Assembly (NCBI GenBank): GCA_025356475.1
Contig: JANXSX010000088.1
Coordinates: 46,098 to 110,097 of the forward strand
DNA length: 64,000 nucleotides
Direction of reading: 5' to 3'
Source: Isosphaeraceae bacterium
GTDB taxonomy: Bacteria; Planctomycetota; Planctomycetia; Isosphaerales; Isosphaeraceae
In this document: piece by piece, positions 1-10,164 of the stretch
Layout of the letters: every line of letters starts with the position of its first letter
Position numbering within the stretch: position 1 is the stretch's first letter
Notes under the pieces: generated by a model
What the model was told of the DNA's origin: nothing
Database searches by the model: none
The model's input: only the letters and a program-made list of their open reading frames with translations
Position numbers and translations under genes: made by a program

Positions 1-70
1 GAACACTCTTGCTGATAAAGCTGCGAAGGAGGCCTCCACAGTCAACGCAACCATCCCGAGCGAGCTTTGA
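1..70 (+). CDS. C-terminal tail of a gene entering from the left (partial)
   Basis: One plus-strand frame is open from base 2 to a TGA at 68-70 and would encode 22 residues ending in TIPSEL. The start lies outside the window. The composition (Ala, Lys, Glu, Thr) fits an ordinary C-terminus, but 22 codons cannot prove a gene. No function can be given. Confidence 0.3.
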   Translation, partial: NTLADKAAKEASTVNATIPSEL

Positions 71-113
71 CCTGAGGCGCGACGACGGCCATTTGCACGA
101 ACCCGTGGCATAA

Positions 114-299
114 TCAGGTCAGATCGACCATCGATCTTACTATTGCCGCGATGCCTGCTTGGAGATCTCGCGTCAACATAGGCAAAGCTTTGACAATCAT
201 TGACAAGTTGGGATCATCGATGGATTGCCCGAGAATCAGGGCACCATGCACAAAATTAGATTCCGCAAGTGCTTTGCTAATAAGGGCTTGCGAATTTTG
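114..299 (-). pseudogene. Possible C-terminal remnant of a site-specific integrase
   Basis: A minus-strand frame ends at 114 and reads as plausible protein over its last 60 or so residues, including DDPNLSMIVKALPMLTRDLQ and AGIAAIVRSM. From memory, planctomycete tyrosine-type integrases often end in a segment of the form 'DxDLxxVVxAWPxLPExIRAGIxAMV', which this resembles. Further upstream the frame runs antisense through the tRNA-Ser fragment, so no complete gene is present. Its position beside broken tRNA sequence fits the edge of a lost integrative element. The family assignment is inference from a short motif. Confidence 0.3.
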
Positions 300-302
300 T
301 GC

Positions 303-364
303 GTCGGTCTTGAAAACCGGCGAACCGGTCTCCTCTTCCGTGGGTTTGAATCCCACCTCTTTCG
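303..364 (+). pseudogene. 3' fragment of tRNA-Ser (anticodon UGA)
   Basis: The anticodon arm is recognisable, with a five-pair stem (one wobble) at 304-308/316-320 and a CTTGAAA loop that puts TGA at 311-313. A perfect five-pair T stem (340-344/352-356) and a possible 3' acceptor strand at 357-363 follow. No D arm and no matching 5' acceptor strand can be found upstream. The T loop reads TTTGAAT, so the conserved C56 is lost. The T-arm context, CTTCCGTGGG then TCCCAC, is typical of bacterial tRNA-Ser. I read it as a non-functional 3' piece, of the kind left at attachment sites. Confidence 0.55.
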
Positions 365-509
365 CGAGTTTGTCATGACTAGTCAATGGACTGGTAACAC
401 TTTGGTAACAGCGTTGGCCTTTCCACTCCAATTTGAGTCCAATGTGAGTTCAGATGGTCTCGGACGTAACCCCAGTAACAACAAGTATCTGCAACGTATT
501 GCCAACGTG

Positions 510-596
<87 letters not shown>

Positions 597-602
597 ATGA
601 AA

Positions 603-632
603 CCCGGCGAGCAATCGTCGGGCTTTTTCTTT
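603..632 (+). terminator. Intrinsic terminator after tRNA-Leu
   Basis: An eight-pair stem (603-610 with 615-622, one G-U) with a four-base loop is followed at once by a T-rich run, CTTTTTCTTT. It lies 9 bases after the tRNA discriminator base. Confidence 0.85.
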
Positions 633-674
633 GGGTCGGTCCCCCAGGATTCGTGAAGTGTCGCTCGGCTAGCC

Positions 675-704
675 TTGCTCATGACCCTCGTTCTGCCCTA
701 GAAT
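675..704 (+). promoter_or_regulatory. Sigma-70-type promoter for tyrS
   Basis: TTGCTC (675-680) and TAGAAT (699-704) are separated by 18 bases. The predicted start of transcription is about 50 bases before the tyrS ATG, and no gene lies between. Confidence 0.55.
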
Positions 705-760
705 CTTGATCTCGTGAAGGTCTCTCAAATTCGTTCAGAGCGATCGCGGTCGGAGGTCGG

Positions 761-1978
761 ATGCGGAGCGTTGCCGAGCAGTTGGAAATCCTCCGCCGAG
801 GGGTCGAGGCGATTGTCCCCGAGGGGGAATTCCTCAAGAAGCTGGGAAAATCGGTCTCAACCGGTATCCCGTTACGGGTGAAATACGGGATCGACCCGAC
901 CGGGATCGATGTCCATCTGGGACATACGGTCCCGCTCCGTAAGCTCAGGCAGTTTCAGGAGCTCGGGCATACGGCGGTCATCATCATTGGCAACTATACC
1001 GCCCTTGTCGGTGACCCCTCGGGTCGAGATGAGACCCGGGCTAAGTTGACCGAGGCTCAAGTCGAGATCAACGCCAAGGATTACTTGACTCAGGTGGGCC
1101 GGATTATCGATCTCGACCGTGCTGAGGTCCACAAAAACGGTGATTGGTTCGGGAAGTGGTCGTTTCTCGACGTTCTCGACCTCACCCGGCGGATGACTCT
1201 GGGCCAGATCTCAGCCCGAGACGACTTCGCCAAGCGGATCGCCGCTGAGAAGCCCGTGTACCTGCACGAATGCCTTTATCCCTTGATGCAAGGGTGGGAT
1301 TCGGTCGAGATCAAGGCCGATGTCGAACTCGGTGGCACGGAGCAACTCTTCAGCCTGATGGTGGCCCGGAACCTTCAGGTCGAGCAGGGACAAGCCCCTC
1401 AAATTCCCATGACGATGCCCATCCTGGTCGGCACCGACGGTACGCGACGGATGGGCAAGAGCCTGGGCAACTACATTGGGGTGGCCGAACCCCCGGAATC
1501 GCAGTTCGGCAAGATCATGAGCCTCCCCGACGAGCCGATGCGCCAGTTCTTTACCTTGCTCACGGACATCCCACTCGCGGAGGTCGATCGGTTACTTGCG
1601 CCCGGGGTGAACCCGCGCGATGCCAAGGAAGTGCTCGGCAGAGAGATTGTGCGGCAATACTCCGGCTTGGACGCTGCCGAGGCTGCGGCGCAGGCGTTTC
1701 GTAAACGATCTTCGGGCGAAGACCCCGACGTTATTCCCGAGGTCATCCTCTCCAGGGATCAACTCGACGAGAATGGCCAGATCCTGATCCCTCGCCTGAT
1801 CGTGGCCCTCGGACTTGAGTCCAGCACGTCGAACGCCCGTCGTGTGATTGAAGGGGGTGGCTTCAATCATGGCGAGGATCGGTCGATTCTCATCAATCCC
1901 AAGGTGTCCATTGTGGTCACGGATGGGTTGCTCGTCCGGGTCGGCAAGCGCAAGATCGTTCGCGTTCGCCTGGGTTAA
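761..1978 (+). CDS. tyrS: Tyrosyl-tRNA synthetase
   Basis: This is a cytosolic class I aminoacyl-tRNA synthetase that charges tRNA-Tyr with tyrosine, using ATP. The 405-residue protein is about normal length. The HIGH signature appears as HLGH near residue 53, after the PTGIDV segment typical of TyrRS. The KMSKS loop appears as RRMGKSLGN near residue 230. The C-terminal 60 or so residues (LIVALGLESSTSNARRVIEG, then NPKVSI) form an S4 RNA-binding domain. ATG 761 has a GGAGG six bases upstream. It follows its own promoter and the tRNA-Leu terminator, so it is probably transcribed alone. Confidence 0.96.
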   Translation: MRSVAEQLEILRRGVEAIVPEGEFLKKLGKSVSTGIPLRVKYGIDPTGIDVHLGHTVPLRKLRQFQELGHTAVIIIGNYTALVGDPSGRDETRAKLTEAQVEINAKDYLTQVGRIIDLDRAEVHKNGDWFGKWSFLDVLDLTRRMTLGQISARDDFAKRIAAEKPVYLHECLYPLMQGWDSVEIKADVELGGTEQLFSLMVARNLQVEQGQAPQIPMTMPILVGTDGTRRMGKSLGNYIGVAEPPESQFGKIMSLPDEPMRQFFTLLTDIPLAEVDRLLAPGVNPRDAKEVLGREIVRQYSGLDAAEAAAQAFRKRSSGEDPDVIPEVILSRDQLDENGQILIPRLIVALGLESSTSNARRVIEGGGFNHGEDRSILINPKVSIVVTDGLLVRVGKRKIVRVRLG

Positions 1979-2100
1979 ACCGAGCTGAGGGTTCTCATCC
2001 GCTGGGAGATCGTGATCGTTACGACGGTGATGAGTGTCTCGCCTTGGTCGATCTTTGAAGAGTACCCGGTCGCTCCCACTTCTCTCTTCGCGAGTCCATC

Positions 2101-3168
2101 ATGTCCACACATGGTTTTGGCATCATCGGCTGTGGCATGATCGCTGAATTTCACACCAAGGCGATTCACGAAATTGAGGGGGCCAGGGTTGTGGCCGCCT
2201 TCAGTCGTTCAGAGGTCAACGGTGCCAAGATTGCTCAGCTCGCGGGGGGCGATTGCAAAGTCTACGACGATCTTGATGCGATGCTCGCCCATCCGGGTGT
2301 TGATGTCGTCTGTGTTTGCACTCCAAGTGGTGCTCATCTTGAACCCGCCGTTAAGGCGGCCCGAGCAGGAAAGCACGTTGTTGTCGAGAAGCCGCTGGAG
2401 ATCACACTGGCCCGTTGTGATGCGATCATTGATGCCTGCGATCAGGCCGGAGTTCGACTCTGCACGATCTTCCCTTCGCGATTCTCAGCGGCGAACTTGA
2501 GCCTCAAGCACGCGATCGATTCGGGACGGTTTGGCCGGCTCAGCTTGGGCGATACGCATGTGAAGTGGTGGCGGACACAGGAGTATTATGACTCGGGCGG
2601 ATGGCGAGGGACATGGGCTCTCGACGGTGGCGGTGCCTTGATGAATCAAGCGATCCATAACGTCGACCTTCTGCAATGGTTGATGGGAGACGTTGCCAGC
2701 GTCCAGGCGATGACCGCGACTCTGGTCCATGAACGAATCGAGGTTGAGGATACAGCCGTCGCCGCCATCCGTTTCAAGAACGGGGCTCTCGGAGTGATCG
2801 AGGCAGCCACCTCGGCCTTTCCGGGGCTCCTCAAGCGGACCGAGATCCATGGCGAGCACGGATCGGCACGGGTTGAACAGGACGATATCACCCTCTGGCA
2901 ATTCGCGACCGATCTCGCCGCTGACGACGCGATCCAAGCTACCATCGCGGCGTCGAAGGGAGGCTCCTCCGGTGCGAGCGACCCGCGCGGGATCAACCAC
3001 GCCGGACACCGCGACCAACTCTCCGACTTCCTCCACGCGATTGATTCGGGAGGCAAAGCCCTGGTCGATGGTCGCGAAGGGCGTAAGTCGGTTGAGATCA
3101 TTCGGGCGATCTATCACTCCGCGAAGACGGGAATGGCGGTGGCTCTCCCTCTCGAGGACGGGCAATAG
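2101..3168 (+). CDS. Gfo/Idh/MocA family NAD(P)-dependent oxidoreductase
   Basis: The 355-residue protein starts with a Rossmann nucleotide-binding motif (FGIIGCGMIAEFH). Near residue 95 it has the VVVEKPLE motif, whose lysine is catalytic in this family. The middle holds the family's substrate-domain signature GGGALMNQAIHNVDLLQWL with the conserved His. These enzymes oxidise or reduce sugars, inositols or related polyols. The substrate cannot be told from sequence. There is no signal peptide, so it is cytosolic. Neighbours (tyrS, an acyltransferase) do not indicate a pathway. No clear promoter or strong ribosome binding site was seen before ATG 2101. Confidence 0.9.
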   Translation: MSTHGFGIIGCGMIAEFHTKAIHEIEGARVVAAFSRSEVNGAKIAQLAGGDCKVYDDLDAMLAHPGVDVVCVCTPSGAHLEPAVKAARAGKHVVVEKPLEITLARCDAIIDACDQAGVRLCTIFPSRFSAANLSLKHAIDSGRFGRLSLGDTHVKWWRTQEYYDSGGWRGTWALDGGGALMNQAIHNVDLLQWLMGDVASVQAMTATLVHERIEVEDTAVAAIRFKNGALGVIEAATSAFPGLLKRTEIHGEHGSARVEQDDITLWQFATDLAADDAIQATIAASKGGSSGASDPRGINHAGHRDQLSDFLHAIDSGGKALVDGREGRKSVEIIRAIYHSAKTGMAVALPLEDGQ

Positions 3169-3230
3169 TCCCAACACGAAGTGAACACCGGTGGTATAGC
3201 CTGCTTGGTTCTCGTGAGTTTGAGCCGATC

Positions 3231-3259
3231 TTGGTCAATCGGGGGGAATCGGGTAAGAT
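3231..3259 (+). promoter_or_regulatory. Sigma-70-type promoter for the acyltransferase gene
   Basis: TTGGTC (3231-3236), a 17-base spacer and TAAGAT (3254-3259) lie 40 bases before ATG 3300. A TTG codon at 3231 opens the same reading frame, but it is the -35 box and not the start. Confidence 0.6.
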
Positions 3260-3299
3260 TCGGAACACTCAGTCTGTTGGTCAACGGAGTGACCCATCC

Positions 3300-4268
3300 A
3301 TGAAACGCCGAAACGCTGCCCTCGATTACCTTGCCTACCTCGCAGTTCGAATCGTCGTCGGCATCGCCCAGGCGATGAGTATCGACCAGTCTTATGCGTT
3401 TGCCCGAAACCTGGCGTTGCTTCTTTATAAGGTGAATAAGCGACACCGCAAGGTTGGGATGGAGAATCTCAAAGCTGCGTTCGGCGATCATTATACGGAA
3501 GCCCAGCGCGACGATATCGTCCGAGGCGTCTACCGGCACTTCTGCATGATGCTGATGGAGATGCTTCATATCCCCAGGAAGCTTCATCGCGAGAACTGGC
3601 GAGAGAAGATCACGCTGGTGGGCCAGGACGTCGTCGTCAACCAGTTGCTCAAGGGGGGCCCCATCATCATGTTGACCGGCCACTTTGGCAACTGGGAGAT
3701 GGCCGGCTATCTGTTCGGTGTGTTTGGGTTCCCACCCAATTCGGTAGCTCGGCCGCTCGATAATCCGTACCTTGAGGCGTTTTTGAAGAAGTTCCGGGAG
3801 CGGACCGGCCAGAAGATGATCGCCAAGAAAGGGGGATATGACGATATGCTTTCCGTTCTGAGGTCGGGGGGATTGCTCTCGTTTCTGGCCGACCAGGATG
3901 CCGGTGAGCGTGGAATGTTCGTCGATTTCTTCGGTCGGCCTGCGTCAACTCATAAGGCCATCGCGCTCCTGGCGATTGAACATCAGGCTCCTGTGATGGT
4001 CGGTGGGGCTCGGAGGGTCGGCCCAGGGTTCCGCTATGAGGTAGCGATTGAGGATCTCATCCTACCCAGCGAGTGGTCGGGAACACCGGATGACGCCCTC
4101 CTGCTGACCCAACGATACACCTCGGCCTTGGAACGAATCATCCGCCGCGACCCCGATCAATACCTCTGGCTCCACCGTCGTTGGAAGCATCAGCCCAAAG
4201 CGAAGAAGGTCAGGGCACCGCACGTTACGACGCTCCCGGCGGTCGAGGCGACCGCGCCGGTCGGTTGA
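3300..4268 (+). CDS. LpxL/HtrB-like lysophospholipid or lipid A acyltransferase
   Basis: The 322-residue protein has the HX4D/E acyltransferase signature as HFGNWE (near residue 127) inside MLTGHFGNWEMAGYLFG, and the later segment LADQDAGERGMFVDFFG typical of the LpxL/HtrB family. The N-terminus has a hydrophobic helix (AVRIVVGIAQAM), so it is probably attached to the inner face of the cytoplasmic membrane. Family members add a secondary acyl chain to lipid A or related lipids from acyl-ACP. The exact acceptor is not known here. ATG 3300 was chosen because a promoter lies directly upstream and GGAG precedes it. The Lys/Pro/Ala-rich C-terminal tail is not part of the catalytic domain. Confidence 0.88.
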   Translation: MKRRNAALDYLAYLAVRIVVGIAQAMSIDQSYAFARNLALLLYKVNKRHRKVGMENLKAAFGDHYTEAQRDDIVRGVYRHFCMMLMEMLHIPRKLHRENWREKITLVGQDVVVNQLLKGGPIIMLTGHFGNWEMAGYLFGVFGFPPNSVARPLDNPYLEAFLKKFRERTGQKMIAKKGGYDDMLSVLRSGGLLSFLADQDAGERGMFVDFFGRPASTHKAIALLAIEHQAPVMVGGARRVGPGFRYEVAIEDLILPSEWSGTPDDALLLTQRYTSALERIIRRDPDQYLWLHRRWKHQPKAKKVRAPHVTTLPAVEATAPVG

Positions 4269-4293
4269 CGTCTCTGCGGCTGACGATTAGTCT
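4265..4293 (+). promoter_or_regulatory. Possible promoter for the FHA-GAF kinase gene
   Basis: TTGACG (4265-4270) overlaps the stop codon of the acyltransferase gene. A 17-base spacer leads to TAGTCT (4288-4293), a weak -10 box. The next ATG is at 4338. Confidence 0.35.
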
Positions 4294-4337
4294 CGGCATT
4301 GTGTTCGAGGAGACCTGATACGTGACCGGGGTCGAGA

Positions 4338-6038
4338 ATGGCAACCGAGGCCTCCTTGCTCGTGATCCAAGGGGCCGACCAAGGCAAGCGGTTCGGCTTG
4401 AATCGCAGGCCAATGGCCCTCGGGCGAGACAATTCGAACCCGATTCGACTCCACGACCATGAGGTCTCCCGGCGCCATGCCGAGATCCGCCCGCAAGACG
4501 ATGGGCTCTACGCGCTCGCCGACCTTGGTAGCGCCAACGGGACTTATGTCAACGGTGAGCTCGTCGACCAGGTTGTCCTAAAACTCGGCGACCAGGTGCA
4601 GATTGGCCAATCGATTCTGGTGTATGAGATCAAGTCCGATCTCCCTCACCGCGACCAATCCGCTCGCGTCGAGCTGAGCGAGACGGACCGCTCGGCCATC
4701 CTCAAGAGCATCCCAGCCGATGAAAGCTCGCGGATCCTGCATGCGCCGGGAAGTGCAGGGGACTGGCTGCGATCAAAGCTTTCCAGCTTCACGGCGATGT
4801 ACCAGGCGAGCCAGGCGATCCGGCTGACGACCGATGTCGAGACCCTTCTCCCCGAGATTCTCGATCTGGTCTTCGAGTCGATTGGAGCCGATCGAGGGGC
4901 GATCTTGCTGGTCACTGAAGAGACCAATGAACTCGTCGCGAAGGCGGTCAAGTGGCGAGACGGCGACCCGCCCGACCTCAACGAAAGCCTGCCGATTCCG
5001 CGATCGATTGTCGATCACGTACTTCAAAAAGGTGAAGGGGTGATCACGTCCGACGCACCTGCCGATAAGCGGTTTGCGTCGGGGGGTTCGATCGCCGCCC
5101 GGAACATCCGCGAGGCGATCTGCGTCCCGCTACGTGGTCGCCAGGCCCCGCTCGGCGTTCTTTATGCGGATATCCGTTCGGCCCCCGACCTTGATGCGGG
5201 AGCCTACGTTCGAGGCAAGTTTACGAACGATCATTTAATGCTTATGGCTGCGATTGGTCATCAGGCTGGTTTGGCGATCGAGAATACCCGTCTCTATGAA
5301 GCCAAGCTTCAGTCGGAGCGGCTCGCGGCAGTGGGACAGACGATCGCTACCCTCTCACATCATATCAAGAATATCTTGCAAGGGATTCGTGGTGGTTCCT
5401 ACCTCATTGACATGGGCTTGAACGAGAAGGACGACGTCATCGTGAGACGAGGTTGGGGGATTGTTGAAAAGAATCAAAATAAGATCTACCACCTTGTCAT
5501 GGATATGTTGAGCTTTAGCAAAGACCGCGAGCCAGCCTTGGAGTGGTCGGATCTGAATGCGACGACTGAAGAGGTCATCGAGCTGATGCAGTCGCGGGCC
5601 ACGGAACTGGGTGTCGCATTGACATGGACCCCCGCGACGGGTTTGCCCCCAGTCCTGTTCGATCCCGATGGTTTGCACAGGGCAATTTTGAACATTGTGA
5701 CCAATGCGATCGACGCCGCCGAGGAGATCCAAGGGGCGAAGGTCATGGTCTCAACCTCGTGGGACGCCAGCGACAATGTCGCTCGGGTGCTGATCTCTGA
5801 CAATGGGGTGGGCATCGCCGAGGACGATCTGGCGGGGATCTTCGGCCTATTTGCTTCGACCAAGGGGACCCGAGGGACCGGCCTGGGCCTACCGGTCTCG
5901 CAAAAGATCGTCCGCGAGCATGGCGGCAAGATCGTCGTGACCTCGCGGATCGGCGAGGGCTCGACCTTCACGATTGAGCTCCCGCTCACCTCGTCGTCGA
6001 CCCTCGATACCGGCGAGATGACTTTGCTTGAGGATTGA
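4338..6038 (+). CDS. FHA-GAF sensor histidine kinase
   Basis: A 566-residue soluble signalling protein with three parts. Residues 1-100 form an FHA phosphothreonine-binding domain (ALGRDNSNPIRL, VSRRHAEI, GSANGTYVNGE). About 150-325 form a GAF domain (LVFESIGADRGAILLV). The kinase core starts near 335 with the H-box SHHIKNILQGIRGG and continues with the N-box ILNIVTNAIDAAEE, G1 SDNGVGIAEDD and G2 TRGTGLGLPVS. There are no membrane segments. The kinase probably autophosphorylates on His in response to an intracellular ligand or a phosphorylated partner. No response regulator lies beside it, so the partner is unknown. Confidence 0.93.
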   Translation: MATEASLLVIQGADQGKRFGLNRRPMALGRDNSNPIRLHDHEVSRRHAEIRPQDDGLYALADLGSANGTYVNGELVDQVVLKLGDQVQIGQSILVYEIKSDLPHRDQSARVELSETDRSAILKSIPADESSRILHAPGSAGDWLRSKLSSFTAMYQASQAIRLTTDVETLLPEILDLVFESIGADRGAILLVTEETNELVAKAVKWRDGDPPDLNESLPIPRSIVDHVLQKGEGVITSDAPADKRFASGGSIAARNIREAICVPLRGRQAPLGVLYADIRSAPDLDAGAYVRGKFTNDHLMLMAAIGHQAGLAIENTRLYEAKLQSERLAAVGQTIATLSHHIKNILQGIRGGSYLIDMGLNEKDDVIVRRGWGIVEKNQNKIYHLVMDMLSFSKDREPALEWSDLNATTEEVIELMQSRATELGVALTWTPATGLPPVLFDPDGLHRAILNIVTNAIDAAEEIQGAKVMVSTSWDASDNVARVLISDNGVGIAEDDLAGIFGLFASTKGTRGTGLGLPVSQKIVREHGGKIVVTSRIGEGSTFTIELPLTSSSTLDTGEMTLLED

Positions 6039-6063
6039 GGCTGCGGACCGACCCTATCAACGA

Positions 6064-6101
6064 CATCAGGGCAGAAACTCATATGAGCTTCTGCCCTGAT
6101 G
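6064..6101. terminator. 38-base near-perfect palindrome between convergent genes
   Basis: Bases 6064-6082 pair with 6083-6101 over 19 positions with a single mismatch. The sequence can form the same hairpin from either strand and lies between the convergent kinase and groL genes. It is probably a bidirectional terminator, although neither flank has a clear T run. Confidence 0.6.
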
Positions 6102-6137
6102 TGGATAGATCAATCGAGCTTAGCGGTCAGCCCGCTC

Positions 6138-7796
<1,659 letters not shown>

Positions 7797-7893
7797 TCAG
7801 AGTTGAATACAAAACCGGAGTTACCAGCGACCGTTACGTTGGCCTGTTCCGGGTGTTTTGGGTAAGGGCGATCGAGCTGGAAACTCGCTCAGC

Positions 7894-8190
7894 TCAGGCT
7901 TCGACGACGGCGAGGATGTCGTCCTCACGCATGAGGAGAACCTTTTCGCCGTCGACTTTGAACTCGTCGCCGGCATAGGAGGTGAAGAGGACGCTGTCGC
8001 CGACCTTGACCTGCAACTCGCGGCGCTTGCCGTCCTTGGTTACTCGGCCATCACCAACGGCCATGACTGTGCCCTTCTGCGGCTTATCCTTGGCCGTATC
8101 CGGCAGGACGATCCCGCCTGCGGTCGTTTTCTTGGCCTCTTCACGCTCGACGACCACTCGATCACCCAACGGCTTCAACTTCAACTTCAT
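7894..8190 (-). CDS. groES: Co-chaperonin GroES (10 kDa)
   Basis: The 98-residue protein caps the GroEL ring. It starts MKLKLKPLGDRVVVER and has the mobile-loop segment TAGGIVLPDTAKDKPQKG, both typical, and ends with the usual ILAVVE-type strand. The frame extends 32 codons further upstream. The start at 8190 was chosen because it matches the family start and has a GGGAGA ribosome binding site about 9 bases before it. It is the first gene of a groES-groL operon. Upstream lie about 150 bases before the convergent end of the antiporter gene, with no recognisable heat-shock operator. Confidence 0.96.
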   Translation of the reverse strand: MKLKLKPLGDRVVVEREEAKKTTAGGIVLPDTAKDKPQKGTVMAVGDGRVTKDGKRRELQVKVGDSVLFTSYAGDEFKVDGEKVLLMREDDILAVVEA

Positions 8191-8340
8191 CGGACAGGTC
8201 TCCCGGCAACCACGTGGACCACGAGAACGGAATCCCCCACGCCCTTGGTAATGACAAGACGTGGGGTTCATGGCGGGCTCCTTCATGCAAGGAACGTGCC
8301 TAGGGTCTACGAGAATCCTAACATCATGTAAGATCAGCTT

Positions 8341-9669
8341 TTACGAGACAGCCGCGATTCCCTTCACGGCTCGTTCCGGTCTGCCGATCGTGGCGATGTA
8401 CGAACTCCGACTGCCTGAATGGCAGTTGAATCCGACCTCGTCCAATTCTCTCGAAGTCCGCAGCGTGACTTCAGCCGAGGGCTTGTGACTTGACTCACTC
8501 TTGCTCTGCGGAAGGAAGAAAAAGGCCAGGGCAAGGATCGCATAGATCAGCAACAGCATCGCCCCTTCAAGCCAGTTCGACTCGCCGTCTTCCGCGACCA
8601 TCCGGGCGATCAAGACCGAGAGGATGACCGCAGCGATCTCCATCGTCGAGAATAACAAATCCATGGGTTCGGATCGCAAGTAGCTGGCAAAGACCAGTAC
8701 AGGGGCCACAAACAGAGCAATCTGCAGCGCCGAGCCGACCGCGATCCCAACTGCGAGATCCATCTGGTTTTTCATCGCCATCAGGATCGCTGAGGAATGC
8801 TCGGCGGCGTTGCCAACGATTGCTACCAAGATCACGCCCATGAAGACGCCCGAGAGTCCCAGGACTTCGCCCGTGGCCTCGACCGCTCCCACCAGGATTT
8901 CACTCATCCAGGCGACAAAGAGCGTGGCTGTGATCAGAGTGGCTGTGGACTGCTTGAGGCTAACATTGGTCTCGACGAAGGTGTGGCTCGCCTCCGTCTC
9001 TCCGACCCCGCTGAAGAGATCTTTGTGGGTCCCAAGGCTGAAAACCAAGCTCAAGAGATAAGCCAACACCAGCACGACGGAGACCGAGACGCTCAGCCGA
9101 TGCTCGATCCCGACCGCTCCTGGACCGACCAGCCAGTGGAAAATCGCAGGGACAAGCAGCCCCATGGCCGCGACGACCATCAAGGTGGAACCGACACCGG
9201 CCGCAGTTCGGTTGAACCGTTGGACTCGGAATTTCAAACCCCCCGCCAGCAGGCTCGCCCCCAGCACCAGGAGGAGGTTGCCGATGATACTGCCGGTGAT
9301 CGAGGCTTTGACGACCTCGTCGAGACCGCGAGACAGGGCGAAGAGGGCCAAGATCAGCTCGGCGGCGTTGCCGAAGGTGGCGTTCAACAGACCACCGATC
9401 CCAGCTCCCAGCCGATGTGCAATCTGTTCAGTGGCATGCCCCATCAGGCCCGCGAGCGGAATAATTGCCAGGCCCGACGCCAGAAATCGCACCGGGGCTG
9501 GAGCTTGAAACCAGGAGAGGAGGATCGCGATCGGTACAAAACCAAGAAGCAAGTTGAGCCAACCGGCTTTCCGAGGATCGATCACGTCCCGCCAGGGCGA
9601 TTGAGGCGAATTGGCATCGTTGAATGGAGTAGTCGCCTGGTTGGGCTGGTTGACTCGTGTAGGGGCCAC
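8341..9669 (-). CDS. Calcium/proton antiporter (CAX family)
   Basis: The 442-residue membrane protein has about eleven hydrophobic segments and the two CaCA repeat signatures, [17 protein letters not shown] in the first half and [20 protein letters not shown] in the second. Their acidic residues bind the cation. Proteins of this family (ChaA, CAX) export Ca2+ in exchange for protons. The first 35 or so residues are hydrophilic and cytosolic, and the C-terminal tail after LPQSKSE is also soluble. The start is GTG 9669 with AGAGGA upstream. It is divergent from thioredoxin, and the -10 box of the thioredoxin promoter overlaps this gene's translation start region. Confidence 0.92.
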   Translation of the reverse strand: MAPTRVNQPNQATTPFNDANSPQSPWRDVIDPRKAGWLNLLLGFVPIAILLSWFQAPAPVRFLASGLAIIPLAGLMGHATEQIAHRLGAGIGGLLNATFGNAAELILALFALSRGLDEVVKASITGSIIGNLLLVLGASLLAGGLKFRVQRFNRTAAGVGSTLMVVAAMGLLVPAIFHWLVGPGAVGIEHRLSVSVSVVLVLAYLLSLVFSLGTHKDLFSGVGETEASHTFVETNVSLKQSTATLITATLFVAWMSEILVGAVEATGEVLGLSGVFMGVILVAIVGNAAEHSSAILMAMKNQMDLAVGIAVGSALQIALFVAPVLVFASYLRSEPMDLLFSTMEIAAVILSVLIARMVAEDGESNWLEGAMLLLIYAILALAFFFLPQSKSESSHKPSAEVTLRTSRELDEVGFNCHSGSRSSYIATIGRPERAVKGIAAVS

Positions 9670-9677
9670 CTTATAAT
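9650..9677 (+). promoter_or_regulatory. Promoter for thioredoxin
   Basis: TTGACT (9650-9655), a 16-base spacer and a perfect TATAAT (9672-9677) precede the thioredoxin ATG by about 90 bases. A small hairpin (GCCGC at 9692-9696 with GCGGC at 9704-9708) lies in the predicted leader. The -35 and spacer lie inside the first codons of the divergent antiporter gene. Confidence 0.65.
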
Positions 9678-9765
9678 GTCCTCTTGTAACAGCCGCCCCA
9701 GATGCGGCGATTGGTTCGTTTCAACTGTCTGTGGCTGCCCCTCGGCGGCCTTGCGAGGCGATATC

Positions 9766-10116
9766 ATGGCCGGGAACGTGATGGAGTTTACCGACAGCAA
9801 TTGGCAGTCGGAAGTTATCGCTTCCGAAGTTCCCGTCATTGTGGACTTCTGGGCTCCCTGGTGCGGACCCTGTCGGATGCTTGCCCCCACCATCGACAAA
9901 CTCGCGACCGAATACCTGGGCAAGGTCAAGGTCGGCAAGCTTAACACCGACGAAAACACCAACGTTCCGGGCGAACTCGGTATCTCCGCCATCCCGACCG
10001 TCCTGGTCTTCCAGGGTGGGAAGCTCGTCGACCGCCTGGTCGGAGTGAACTCCGAGAACAAGTTCAAGGATAGCCTGGCAAAGCTGGGGGTCCAATCCGA
10101 ATCCCGTCAGGCGTAG
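9766..10116 (+). CDS. trxA: Thioredoxin
   Basis: The 116-residue protein is a cytosolic dithiol-disulfide reductant with the canonical active site WAPWCGPCRMLAP near residue 32. The conserved cis-proline is in SAIPTVLVFQGG. Length and the absence of a signal peptide fit classical thioredoxin 1. ATG 9766 has GAGG upstream and a strong promoter 90 bases before. The much longer open frame continuing upstream is antisense to the antiporter gene and is not coding. A hairpin after the stop separates it from trpF. Confidence 0.95.
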   Translation: MAGNVMEFTDSNWQSEVIASEVPVIVDFWAPWCGPCRMLAPTIDKLATEYLGKVKVGKLNTDENTNVPGELGISAIPTVLVFQGGKLVDRLVGVNSENKFKDSLAKLGVQSESRQA

Positions 10117-10139
10117 CTCGCAGATAGCGAGCACGCCTG
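10108..10139 (+). terminator. Long hairpin between thioredoxin and trpF
   Basis: CAGGCGT (10108-10114) and GCTCGC (10116-10121) pair with GCGAGC (10127-10132) and ACGCCTG (10133-10139). This gives 13 pairs with one bulged A and a five-base loop. The stem includes the thioredoxin stop codon and is followed by CGGTTCATTTT. It is probably a weak terminator or an mRNA-stabilising structure. Confidence 0.6.
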
Positions 10140-10164
10140 CGGTTCATTTTGAGGGGCTCAAGCC

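Noticed and set aside
3231..3299. TTG start at 3231 for the acyltransferase gene
   Set aside because: The TTG is the -35 box of a well-placed promoter. ATG 3300 has its own ribosome binding site and matches the family start.
8797..9765. Long plus-strand open frame continuous with thioredoxin
   Set aside because: It is antisense to the antiporter gene, and thioredoxin normally starts at 9766.
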